This document shows positions 1-5,021 of a stretch of 5,021 nucleotides of DNA, in pieces. How positions within the stretch are numbered: the first letter of the stretch is position 1; each line of letters begins with the position of its first letter. The notes under the pieces were generated by a model, which worked only from the letters and a program-made list of their open reading frames with translations, was not told where the DNA came from and did no database searches. Both the position numbers and the translations under genes were made by a program. The DNA is from an uncultured Rhodospirillales bacterium (GTDB taxonomy: Bacteria > Pseudomonadota > Alphaproteobacteria > Rhodospirillales > Casp-alpha2), in contig CALJEW010000381.1 in assembly GCA_938074585.1 (NCBI GenBank), positions 1 to 5,021 of the forward strand, in the 5' to 3' direction.

Positions 1-21
1 GAAATCAAGCCGTTGCAAAGC

Positions 22-49
22 TTGACGCGTCTGTCTGTCGGTTTATTGT
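22..49 (+). promoter_or_regulatory. Candidate distal sigma70-type promoter upstream of trpG
   Basis: TTGACG at 22-27 (five of six matches to TTGACA) is followed after a 16-base spacer by TATTGT at 44-49 (four of six matches to TATAAT). Transcription would begin near 56 and give an untranslated leader of about 70 bases before trpG, including the palindrome at 57-64 and the inverted repeat at 79-96. It would lie inside the end of any upstream gene that ran to the stops at 51 or 77, but I could not identify such a gene. This call rests on motif matching only. Confidence 0.3.
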
Positions 50-56
50 GATGTGC

Positions 57-64
57 GCAATTGC
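57..64. repeat. Perfect 8-bp palindrome GCAATTGC
   Basis: GCAATTGC is self-complementary and lies between the two candidate promoters of the trp operon. It does not extend further, since C56 and A65 do not pair. A palindrome this short can occur by chance. It is listed only because it sits in the leader close to the longer inverted repeat at 79-96. Confidence 0.2.
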
Positions 65-78
65 AGTGTTTAAATAGA

Positions 79-96
79 GATGAATTTACCTTCATC
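79..96. promoter_or_regulatory. Inverted repeat, possible operator of the trp operon
   Basis: GATGAA (79-84) and TTCATC (91-96) are perfect inverted half-sites around a six-base centre, TTTACC. The element ends one base before the TATAAT at 98-103, so it covers the -35 and spacer zone of the proximal promoter, where a bound dimeric repressor would block polymerase. The sequence does not match the E. coli TrpR operator core CTAGTTAACTAG. No T-run follows, so it is not an intrinsic terminator. Its role as an operator is inferred from symmetry and position only. Confidence 0.35.
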
Positions 97-97
97 A

Positions 98-103
98 TAT
101 AAT
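98..103 (+). promoter_or_regulatory. Candidate proximal -10 box for the trp-moa operon
   Basis: TATAAT at 98-103 is a perfect match to the sigma70 -10 consensus. There is no recognisable -35 hexamer 16-18 bases upstream; with a 17-base spacer the hexamer would be TAGAGA at 75-80. If it is used, transcription would start near 110, leaving a leader of only about 19 bases before the trpG ATG. That is too short for a leader peptide or an attenuator. A poor -35 with a perfect -10 would fit an activator-assisted promoter, or a chance match in AT-rich DNA. Confidence 0.35.
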
Positions 104-128
104 TAGAATAGAAGTATAAGTCATTGTT

Positions 129-713
129 ATGTTTGTATTAATTGATAACTACGATAGCTTTACCTACAACTTGCTCCACTACATTGGCGAACTGGGGACA
201 GAAGCTGTTGTTCACCGGAATGATGCATTAACCGCTGATGACGTTATGGGATTAGGAGCCGAAGGTATTGTTCTATCGCCCGGTCCTTGTGATCCAGACC
301 GAGCTGGAATTTGCCTTGAGCTGGTCGAAAAAGCAGCTGGGCGCATTCCTTTATTTGGTGTTTGCTTAGGCCATCAATGCATTGGCCAGGTGTTTGGCGG
401 CAAGGTTGTGCGCTCGCCAGAACCGATGCACGGCAAAGTCAGTGAAATTACGCATACAAACACTGGCGTTTTTGAAGGCCTGCCAAGCCCCTTCATCGCA
501 ACGCGCTATCATTCGTTATCGATTGACCCTGCCACCATCCCTGATTGCTTGAATGTAAATGCCACAAGCGCCGACGGCGTTGTTCAAGGTATGAGCCACA
601 AAGAGTTCGATATTTATGGTGTGCAGTTTCACCCGGAAAGTATTGAAACCCAGCACGGCCATAAGCTTTTGCAGAACTTCATAAATATTGCCAGCAGGAG
701 ACAAGCCTCATGA
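129..713 (+). CDS. trpG: Anthranilate synthase component II (glutamine amidotransferase)
   Basis: The product hydrolyses glutamine and channels ammonia to TrpE, which converts chorismate to anthranilate in the cytoplasm, the first committed step of tryptophan synthesis. The 194-residue length is normal for a stand-alone class I amidotransferase. The N-terminus carries the classic DNYDSFTYNL (residues 6-15), followed by SPGPCDP (50-56). The nucleophile elbow is GVCLGHQ with Cys79, and the remainder of the triad is His168 and Glu170 in QFHPES. HGK (101-103) is typical of TrpG/PabA. The start is set by the family N-terminus MFVLIDNYDS; the Shine-Dalgarno is poor (only GAAG at 111-114, 14 bases upstream). 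Its stop overlaps the trpD start as ATGA. TrpG and PabA are hard to separate by sequence, and the protein may also serve aminodeoxychorismate synthase, but the trpDC context favours trpG. No trpE is visible in the window. Confidence 0.97.
   Translation: MFVLIDNYDSFTYNLLHYIGELGTEAVVHRNDALTADDVMGLGAEGIVLSPGPCDPDRAGICLELVEKAAGRIPLFGVCLGHQCIGQVFGGKVVRSPEPMHGKVSEITHTNTGVFEGLPSPFIATRYHSLSIDPATIPDCLNVNATSADGVVQGMSHKEFDIYGVQFHPESIETQHGHKLLQNFINIASRRQAS
696..701 (+). promoter_or_regulatory. Ribosome binding site of trpD
   Basis: AGGAGA lies eight bases before the trpD ATG at 710, inside the 3' end of trpG. It is the strongest Shine-Dalgarno match seen in the operon. It supports the ATG that overlaps the trpG stop as the true trpD start. 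Confidence 0.75.
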
Positions 714-1732
714 ATGACGATTTAAAACCATTTCTAGCTCTAATAGCCGATGGTCGAACCCTAAGTATTGATGAGGCTGAGGCTGCATTTAACGTGATTA
801 TGTCGGGTGATGCTGCGGAATCCCAAATTGGTGCGTTTTTGATGGGCCTTCGCATGCGCGGTGAAACGGTTGATGAAATCACCGGCGCGGTTCGGACCAT
901 GCGGGCCAAAGCAACGATGATTGCTGCTCCTGATAATGCCATGGATATTGTTGGCACCGGCGGCGATGGAGTTGGAACCTATAACATTTCAACAGGAACC
1001 GCATTTGTTGTCGCGGGTTGCGGTGTTCCGGTAGCGAAGCATGGCAATCGGGCGGTTTCATCCAAATCTGGAGCTTCCGATGTGTTGTCTGTATTGGGTG
1101 TCAATTTAGATGCTGAGTTTTCGTTGATTGAAAAAGCCATTGTTGAGGTTGGTATAGGATTTATGATGGCACCCCGTCATCATAGTGCCATGCGGTTTGT
1201 TGGCCCGGTTCGCGCTGCTTTGGGTGTACGGACTATCTTTAATATCCTAGGCCCCATGTCGAACCCAGCGGGCGTAAAACATCAATGTATCGGCGTTTAT
1301 GCAAAAGAATTAGCTGAACCCATGGCCCGAACTTTAATGAACATGGGCTGTAAAGCGGCTTGGGTTGTGCATGGGTCAGACGGTTTGGATGAGCTGACAA
1401 CAACGGGCCCAACGCATGTCGTAGCCTTAAAAGACCGAGAAATCAGTCAGTTTGACGTATCGCCCGAGGATGCATGCTTGCCGATTGCATCAGCTAAAGA
1501 TTTGGAAGGTGGCGATGCTCAAGTAAACGCGGATGCCATTCACTGGTTATTCGCGGGTGGAAAAGGCCCGTACCGCGATATCGTTGTCTTTAACGCCGCT
1601 GCCAGCTTGATTGTTGCGGGTGTTGCTGATGATTTGAAGCAAGGGGCCGCGATGGCCCAAGCTGCGATTGATGACGGCAAAGCATTGGCGGCATTAGACG
1701 GTTTGATCAAGATAACGAATTCAGCAGCATGA
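710..1732 (+). CDS. trpD: Anthranilate phosphoribosyltransferase
   Basis: The product transfers the phosphoribosyl group of PRPP to anthranilate, releasing pyrophosphate and giving N-(5'-phosphoribosyl)anthranilate, the second step of tryptophan synthesis. The 340 residues match a monofunctional TrpD with no fused amidotransferase. An N-terminal helical domain (about 1-70) precedes the alpha/beta domain. The PRPP/pyrophosphate loop is GTGGDG (82-87), followed by NIST (92-95), KHGNR (110-114), the anthranilate-contacting APRHH (154-158) and GPMSNP (181-186, usually GPLxNP). The metal-binding acidic pair is Asp227-Glu228 in GLDEL. The start codon overlaps the trpG stop (ATGA), has a good AGGAGA Shine-Dalgarno, and the N-terminus aligns with the family. 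Its stop overlaps trpC in the same way. All key motifs are present and nothing looks truncated. Confidence 0.98.
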   Translation: MNDDLKPFLALIADGRTLSIDEAEAAFNVIMSGDAAESQIGAFLMGLRMRGETVDEITGAVRTMRAKATMIAAPDNAMDIVGTGGDGVGTYNISTGTAFVVAGCGVPVAKHGNRAVSSKSGASDVLSVLGVNLDAEFSLIEKAIVEVGIGFMMAPRHHSAMRFVGPVRAALGVRTIFNILGPMSNPAGVKHQCIGVYAKELAEPMARTLMNMGCKAAWVVHGSDGLDELTTTGPTHVVALKDREISQFDVSPEDACLPIASAKDLEGGDAQVNADAIHWLFAGGKGPYRDIVVFNAAASLIVAGVADDLKQGAAMAQAAIDDGKALAALDGLIKITNSAA

Positions 1733-2547
1733 GTGACACCTTAAAGAAAATTTGTGACGATAAGCGCATTCATATTGCTAAATGTAAAATACAGCGCAGT
1801 GTTAGTGATCTGGAAGAGTTGTCTAAGTCAGCCACCGCCCCCCGCGGGTTTATTAATGCCCTGCGTAAGCGCGTTGAAGCAGGGCAATACGGCCTCATTG
1901 CTGAAATTAAAAAGGCATCCCCCTCGAAAGGACTTATCCGGGCAGATTTCGACCCGAAATCCTTAGCAATAGGGTACGAGCTGGGTGGTGCGACGTGTTT
2001 GTCTGTATTGACCGATGTCCCCTACTTTCAGGGCAGTGATGCGTTTTTGGGTGAAGCGCGCAATGCGGTTGCCCTGCCGGCGCTCCGTAAAGATTTTATG
2101 CTTGATCCTTATCAAGTAATTGAAGCCCGCGCTTTGGGGGCTGATTGCATTTTGTTAATTATGGCGGCTCTTTCTGACGACCAAGCTTCAGAACTTGAAG
2201 GTGCGGCGATTGAATTGGGGATGGATGTATTGATAGAGGTTCATAATGACGGCGAGCTGGACCATGCGCTTAAACTGAAAAGCCCGTTGATTGGTGTCAA
2301 TAATCGTAATTTGAAAACCATGGAGGTCGACATTGCCATGACAGAAGAATTGGCGGGTCGCATTCCGGAAGACCGCATTTTGGTTAGTGAAAGCGGGCTT
2401 TATGTTGCAGCTGATTTGTCCCGTATGTCAAAAGCCGGGGCGAACTGTTTTTTGGTTGGTGAATCCTTAATGCGCCAAGGTGATGTCTCCCAGGCTGTTA
2501 AGACCCTGCTGACAACCATAACCGCTTCACGTTTAGCAGCTGGATAA
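1729..2547 (+). CDS. trpC: Indole-3-glycerol phosphate synthase
   Basis: The product decarboxylates and cyclises 1-(2-carboxyphenylamino)-1-deoxyribulose 5-phosphate to indole-3-glycerol phosphate. It is a 272-residue single TIM-barrel enzyme, so not the TrpC-TrpF fusion found in enterobacteria. Catalytic motifs are intact: AEIKKASPSKG (58-68) with Glu59 and Lys61, LRKDF (119-123) with the general-acid Lys121, IEVH (169-172) with Glu170, GVNNRNL (189-195) with Asn191, SESG (220-223), and the phosphate-binding GES (244-246). Functional residues are assigned by analogy with the Sulfolobus enzyme. The ATG overlaps the trpD TGA by four bases and has no clear Shine-Dalgarno, so translation probably depends on ribosomes finishing trpD. 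trpF, needed for its substrate, is not in the window. Confidence 0.98.
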   Translation: MSDTLKKICDDKRIHIAKCKIQRSVSDLEELSKSATAPRGFINALRKRVEAGQYGLIAEIKKASPSKGLIRADFDPKSLAIGYELGGATCLSVLTDVPYFQGSDAFLGEARNAVALPALRKDFMLDPYQVIEARALGADCILLIMAALSDDQASELEGAAIELGMDVLIEVHNDGELDHALKLKSPLIGVNNRNLKTMEVDIAMTEELAGRIPEDRILVSESGLYVAADLSRMSKAGANCFLVGESLMRQGDVSQAVKTLLTTITASRLAAG

Positions 2548-2551
2548 GCGT

Positions 2552-3028
2552 ATGAGTGAATTTACCCACATTGATAAAGACGGCAACGCAATTATGGTTG
2601 ATGTTTCCGATAAGTCACAAACCGAACGGATAGCCAAAGCCAAAGGCTCTGTTGTTATGCAGACCAAAACTTTGGCTCTGATTATGAATGGTAGCCTTAA
2701 AAAAGGTGACGTTTTGGGCGTTGCTCAATTAGCGGGCATTATGGGTGCTAAACAAACGCCAAACTTGATCCCACTTTGCCATCCGTTGGCGTTAACATCC
2801 GTAAAGGTCGAGCTGATATGTAATCCCGACACCAACGCTGTTGACATTACAGCGACGTGTAAATTAAAAGGCCGTACAGGCGTTGAAATGGAGGCGCTCA
2901 GCGCAGTATCTATAGCCGCTCTTACTATCTACGACATGTGTAAAGCCGTCGATAAGGGTATGCATTTGACCGATATTCGTCTGGTCCATAAGTCCGGTGG
3001 TAAATCCGGCGTTTTTAAAGCGGAATAA
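2552..3028 (+). CDS. moaC: Cyclic pyranopterin monophosphate synthase MoaC
   Basis: The product converts 3',8-cyclo-7,8-dihydro-GTP, made by MoaA, into cyclic pyranopterin monophosphate, the first stable intermediate of molybdenum cofactor synthesis. The family forms a hexamer of dimers in the cytoplasm. The 158 residues and the numbering match the E. coli enzyme: Lys51, His77 in LIPLCHPL (72-79), Glu112 and Glu114 in TGVEMEAL, and Asp128 and Lys131 in YDMCKA all fall at the expected positions. The C-terminal KSGGKSG (147-153) is also characteristic. It begins four bases after the trpC stop, with a weak GGA Shine-Dalgarno at 2542-2544, so it is probably transcribed and coupled with the trp genes. 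moaA, its usual pathway partner, is not in the window. Confidence 0.98.
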   Translation: MSEFTHIDKDGNAIMVDVSDKSQTERIAKAKGSVVMQTKTLALIMNGSLKKGDVLGVAQLAGIMGAKQTPNLIPLCHPLALTSVKVELICNPDTNAVDITATCKLKGRTGVEMEALSAVSIAALTIYDMCKAVDKGMHLTDIRLVHKSGGKSGVFKAE

Positions 3029-3032
3029 ATAA

Positions 3033-4247
3033 GTGATTTCAGTTGTAGAAGCCTTAGCCAAAGTCGCCGCAGGGTTTAAACCCTTAGGGTTCGAGACCAT
3101 ATCCATCGATCAAGCCTTGGGCCGTGCTTTGGCAGAAGACATTGCATCCAAGATCACCCATCCCCCCGTCGCTGTCTCATCCATGGATGGCTACGCGGTC
3201 CGGGCGGAAGATGTTCAAACTGTGCCATGCGAGCTGATACAAATCGGAGTATCCCAAGCAGGCTCAGGCTTTACTGGGATCGTGGGTGCAAGGCAAACCG
3301 CTCGCATTTTCACTGGTGCCCCCTTACCAAAGGCTGCGGACGCCGTAGTTATGCAAGAAAATACGGAAACCGTTGGCACTCGTATTCGTGTTTTAGAATC
3401 TGTAGCCCCGAACAAGTTCGTTCGCCCCGCCGGACTTGATTTCAAAACGGGGGATGTACTGCTGCATAAGGGGCAAGTTTTATCAGCCCGCGATATCGGT
3501 TTATTGGCCAGCATGAACGTGCCGTGGATTGTGGTCCACCGAAAACCCCGCGTTGCCATTATGTCGACTGGCGATGAACTGGTCATGCCGGGGGAACCTG
3601 TTGGCCCTGACCAGATTATAAATTCAAATACGCTGGCGTGTGCCGGATACATTACGGCCATGGGCGGCGAGCCTGTCAATTTGGGCATCGCCCGCGATAC
3701 GGAGCAATCTTTGCGCGATACTTTGGCCGGTGCCAAAAGGGCTGATTTGCTGATCACCATTGGTGGCGCGTCGGTTGGTGATTATGATTTAGTGCAATCG
3801 GTAATGCGTGAACAAGGTTTAGAGTTGGGCTTTTATAAAATTGCCATGCGACCCGGAAAGCCATTAATTTTCGGACAGTTACAAGACGTTCCTGTGTTAG
3901 GACTTCCGGGTAATCCGGTCTCCGCTGGCGTGACAACGGCGCTTTTTGTCAAGATGGCAATGGATATAATGCTGGGGCTTGGCGATAACCAAACTCAGCT
4001 GGAAAGCGTTGCTTTGGGTGTCGATCTGTCAGCCAACGATCAGCGCCAAGATTACTTGCGGGCGCGGCTGGTTGCGGGTGAGAATTCAGAGCCAACGGCT
4101 CTTCCCTTTAGCCGCCAAGACAGCGCCATGATGGCCCGCTTCGCCGACGCAGACTGCCTCATCGTCCGCGCCCCATTCGCCAAAGAAATCAAAAAAGGTG
4201 ATCTTGTGAGTGTGCTCCGCCTGAACTTTGGGCGAGTTGGGTTTTAA
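3033..4247 (+). CDS. moeA: Molybdopterin molybdenumtransferase MoeA
   Basis: The product inserts molybdate into adenylated molybdopterin (MPT-AMP) to form active molybdenum cofactor. The 404 residues are close to E. coli MoeA (411), so it is full length. Visible motifs are SSMDGYAVRAED (49-60), FTGAPLP (93-99), the MoCF-binding core STGDEL (178-183), NSNT (197-200), GGASVGDYD (244-252), MRPGKP (272-277) and GLPGNPVS (290-297), followed by the C-terminal beta-barrel domain from about 325. The GTG start is secure: an in-frame TAA (3030-3032) lies directly before it, the next in-frame ATG is internal to SSMDGYA, and the N-terminus ISVVEALAKV fits the family. It starts four bases after moaC, with only a weak AGCGGA (3019-3024) as ribosome site. 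It is the last recognisable gene of the operon. Confidence 0.98.
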   Translation: MISVVEALAKVAAGFKPLGFETISIDQALGRALAEDIASKITHPPVAVSSMDGYAVRAEDVQTVPCELIQIGVSQAGSGFTGIVGARQTARIFTGAPLPKAADAVVMQENTETVGTRIRVLESVAPNKFVRPAGLDFKTGDVLLHKGQVLSARDIGLLASMNVPWIVVHRKPRVAIMSTGDELVMPGEPVGPDQIINSNTLACAGYITAMGGEPVNLGIARDTEQSLRDTLAGAKRADLLITIGGASVGDYDLVQSVMREQGLELGFYKIAMRPGKPLIFGQLQDVPVLGLPGNPVSAGVTTALFVKMAMDIMLGLGDNQTQLESVALGVDLSANDQRQDYLRARLVAGENSEPTALPFSRQDSAMMARFADADCLIVRAPFAKEIKKGDLVSVLRLNFGRVGF

Positions 4248-4254
4248 GCAACTC
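4234..4254. repeat. Small inverted repeat across the moeA stop codon
   Basis: GAGTTG (4234-4239) and CAACTC (4249-4254) are perfect inverted arms around a nine-base loop that contains the moeA TAA. The following bases are AAAACAAAT, not a T-run, and the stem has only three G-C pairs. It is therefore a poor intrinsic terminator on either strand. It could be a weak 3'-end hairpin that protects the operon mRNA, or chance. I found no better terminator between moeA and the next ORF. Confidence 0.25.
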
Positions 4255-4553
4255 AAAACAAATATCACTCCGTTGATTATTCGAACCGTACCTCATAGTC
4301 CGTCATTTTCGTTGTAAAAAATTAAATAACATCGAATACTTGTTAAACATGCCTGTATCACCGAAACTAGAAATCTGCTTGACGATCTAGTGGGGATATA
4401 AATTCACATTTGAAAACTTTCTGATAATATGTAGGGCTGGTGCCTTACTATTCACCATCAACCTATCTTAAATGTCGAACGGCACAATGCTAATCTAATT
4501 ATATGTAATATTATGACCGGTAACCAAAACTCTAATGCGTCTAACTCAGTTAT

Positions 4554-4563
4554 TTGGCGCCAA
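4554..4563. repeat. Perfect 10-bp palindrome TTGGCGCCAA
   Basis: TTGGCGCCAA is a perfect 10-bp palindrome and a local GC-rich island in very AT-rich DNA. With one unpaired T the symmetry extends to TTATTTGGCGCCAATAA (4550-4566). It lies about 40 bases before the candidate -35 at 4599, a position where a regulator could bind. Its function is unknown. Confidence 0.35.
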
Positions 4564-4565
4564 TA

Positions 4566-4593
4566 ATTTATCCATCGAATTGCATCGATAAAT
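4566..4593. repeat. Inverted repeat enclosing a 10-base-spaced direct repeat
   Basis: ATTTATC (4566-4572) and GATAAAT (4587-4593) are perfect 7-base inverted arms. Between and partly overlapping them, CATCGA occurs twice, at 4573-4578 and 4583-4588, with starts exactly 10 bases apart, close to one helical turn. GATAAA appears again at 4601-4606 overlapping the candidate -35. This arrangement would fit a protein-binding site upstream of the promoter for the following ORF, but in AT-rich sequence such repeats can be accidental. Confidence 0.3.
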
Positions 4594-4598
4594 ATTAA

Positions 4599-4628
4599 TT
4601 GATAAAAAGCAGTTGAAATATATAAAAT
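4599..4628 (+). promoter_or_regulatory. Candidate sigma70-type promoter for the downstream membrane ORF
   Basis: TTGATA (4599-4604, five of six matches to TTGACA) is followed by TATAAA at 4621-4626 (spacer 16) or TAAAAT at 4623-4628 (spacer 18). Transcription would start near 4633, about 68 bases before the ATG at 4701. The orientation suits the partial ORF and suggests it is transcribed separately from the trp-moa operon. Based on motif matches in AT-rich DNA. Confidence 0.4.
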
Positions 4629-4700
4629 ATAGCTTTGCAGAGTTTAAATTTTTGTAATAGCAGCGGTTTACGAATTGGTTTTTTGAGCGCGGATTTAGTT

Positions 4701-5021
4701 ATGCCGAAAGCTGGCCCACATTCAGACCTTTTGATTATTATCGGTGTTGTAACGACATTTGGTGGACCCAGTTCTGGCTTTTATTTCGCTCGGTTTGGTT
4801 TTATTAATATCAATGTTTGTTTTGCCTATCTGCCCGGCGAAGCAATCAACGACGTGCAAGTGACCTTAAAAAAAACTTGGCTTTTGTTAAGAGCTAATCG
4901 ATGGCCTTTTATCTGGCTTATTGTTTCTTTGTCGATGTTGTATGGTGTTGTTATTTTAGGTTCTGAACTTAACGAAAGCCTTGTTTTAAGTCCCGTTTGG
5001 GCGTTGGCTGGAGCCGAGAAC
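4701..5021 (+). CDS. Partial membrane protein of unknown function (3' end beyond window)
   Basis: The frame is open for 107 codons from the ATG at 4701 to the window edge. A weak GGA (4691-4693) lies seven bases before the ATG; the frame is open back to 4626 (stop TAA at 4623-4625), so TTG at 4683 or 4635 could be alternative starts. Hydrophobic segments lie at residues about 10-29, weakly at 32-44, and 68-87, with the charged stretch LKKTWLLLRANRW (56-68) between, so it is probably an inner-membrane protein. I do not recognise it firmly. The pattern ARF..(about 12)..LPGEAI..LKKTW.L.RANRW resembles, from memory, a segment of polytopic YciC or GDPD-membrane-domain-like proteins that usually sits well inside the protein, so the N-terminus may be missing. 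GC is about 40% by hand count over 4741-4980, lower than the operon genes. Confidence 0.55.
   Translation, partial: MPKAGPHSDLLIIIGVVTTFGGPSSGFYFARFGFININVCFAYLPGEAINDVQVTLKKTWLLLRANRWPFIWLIVSLSMLYGVVILGSELNESLVLSPVWALAGAEN

Larger units (their letters stand above)
4255..4700. other. AT-rich intergenic region with no recognisable gene
   Basis: This stretch counts by hand to about 33% GC over 4261-4680, well below the operon genes. Stops are frequent in all frames on both strands. The longest ATG-started frames I found are 13 codons (4349-4390) and 17 codons (4513-4566), both without a Shine-Dalgarno. No tRNA, ncRNA, insertion sequence or T-run terminator was recognised. Its right third holds a 10-bp palindrome, a direct repeat, an inverted repeat and a candidate promoter, each listed separately. 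Confidence 0.7.

Noticed and set aside
3..77. Open tail from the left edge, considered as the end of trpE or another upstream gene
   Set aside because: The 24-residue tail, and the alternative frame ending at 51, do not resemble a TrpE C-terminus. Neither can be assigned, so no CDS is reported.
3215..3760. 181-residue minus-strand open frame inside moeA
   Set aside because: It lies wholly antisense to a full-length, motif-complete moeA, and its translation shows no recognisable domain. It is a coding shadow.
4234..4259. Possible H-type pseudoknot: GAGTTG/CAACTC interleaved with GTTTT/AAAAC
   Set aside because: There is no base between CAACTC and AAAAC to cross the first stem, so the fold is sterically unlikely; the pairing is weak.
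4280..4288. TTCGAACC, resembling a tRNA T-loop or integration core
   Set aside because: No pairing T-stem flanks it on either strand and no cloverleaf can be built around it.
4349..4390. 13-codon plus-strand ORF
   Set aside because: It is too short, has no ribosome site and no recognisable peptide.
4379..4402. TTGACG (4379-4384) with TATAAA (4397-4402) as a promoter
   Set aside because: The spacer is only 12 bases, too short for a sigma70-type promoter.
4513..4566. 17-codon plus-strand ORF starting ATG ACC GGT
   Set aside because: It has no Shine-Dalgarno, a polar low-complexity product and sits in AT-rich stop-dense DNA. Nothing supports translation.
4248..4700. Alphaproteobacterial LexA box (GTTC-N7-GTTC or GAAC-N7-GAAC) downstream of moeA
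   Set aside because: The GAAC at 4283 has no second half-site at the required spacing, and I saw no other candidate.

Overview
The window carries a compact plus-strand operon of five complete genes, trpG-trpD-trpC-moaC-moeA (129-4247). It is followed by an AT-rich stretch with no recognisable gene (about 4248-4700) and the first 107 codons of a membrane-protein ORF that runs off the right edge (4701-5021). Joining trpGDC to moaC-moeA is a gene order known from Alphaproteobacteria, and the protein sequences fit that group. The genes have moderate GC (two sampled 60-base rows counted by hand gave 45% and 58%). This suggests a moderate-GC alphaproteobacterium, possibly a marine Rhodospirillales-like lineage; the genus cannot be told from this sequence.

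Layout. Positions 1-128 are a leader with no identified gene. It holds two candidate sigma70-type promoters and a perfect 6-6-6 inverted repeat just upstream of a consensus TATAAT. trpG/trpD and trpD/trpC each overlap by four bases (ATGA), while trpC/moaC and moaC/moeA are each separated by four bases. This is a translationally coupled polycistron. moeA starts with GTG directly after an in-frame TAA.

Function. TrpG supplies ammonia from glutamine to TrpE (not in the window) to make anthranilate. TrpD attaches phosphoribosyl to anthranilate. TrpC closes the indole ring to give indole-3-glycerol phosphate. The intervening isomerase TrpF and the synthase TrpAB must be encoded elsewhere. MoaC and MoeA belong to another pathway, molybdenum cofactor synthesis: MoaC makes cyclic pyranopterin monophosphate and MoeA inserts molybdate into adenylated molybdopterin. 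All key active-site motifs are intact in the five proteins.

After moeA, where many Alphaproteobacteria have lexA, there is instead about 450 bases at roughly 33% GC (hand count). It is full of stops in all frames and has clustered palindromic motifs and a plausible promoter just before the partial membrane ORF. I do not see a convincing undescribed biological system here. The operon is standard; the only points worth a second look are the regulatory motifs, the missing lexA neighbour and the possibly 5'-truncated membrane gene.
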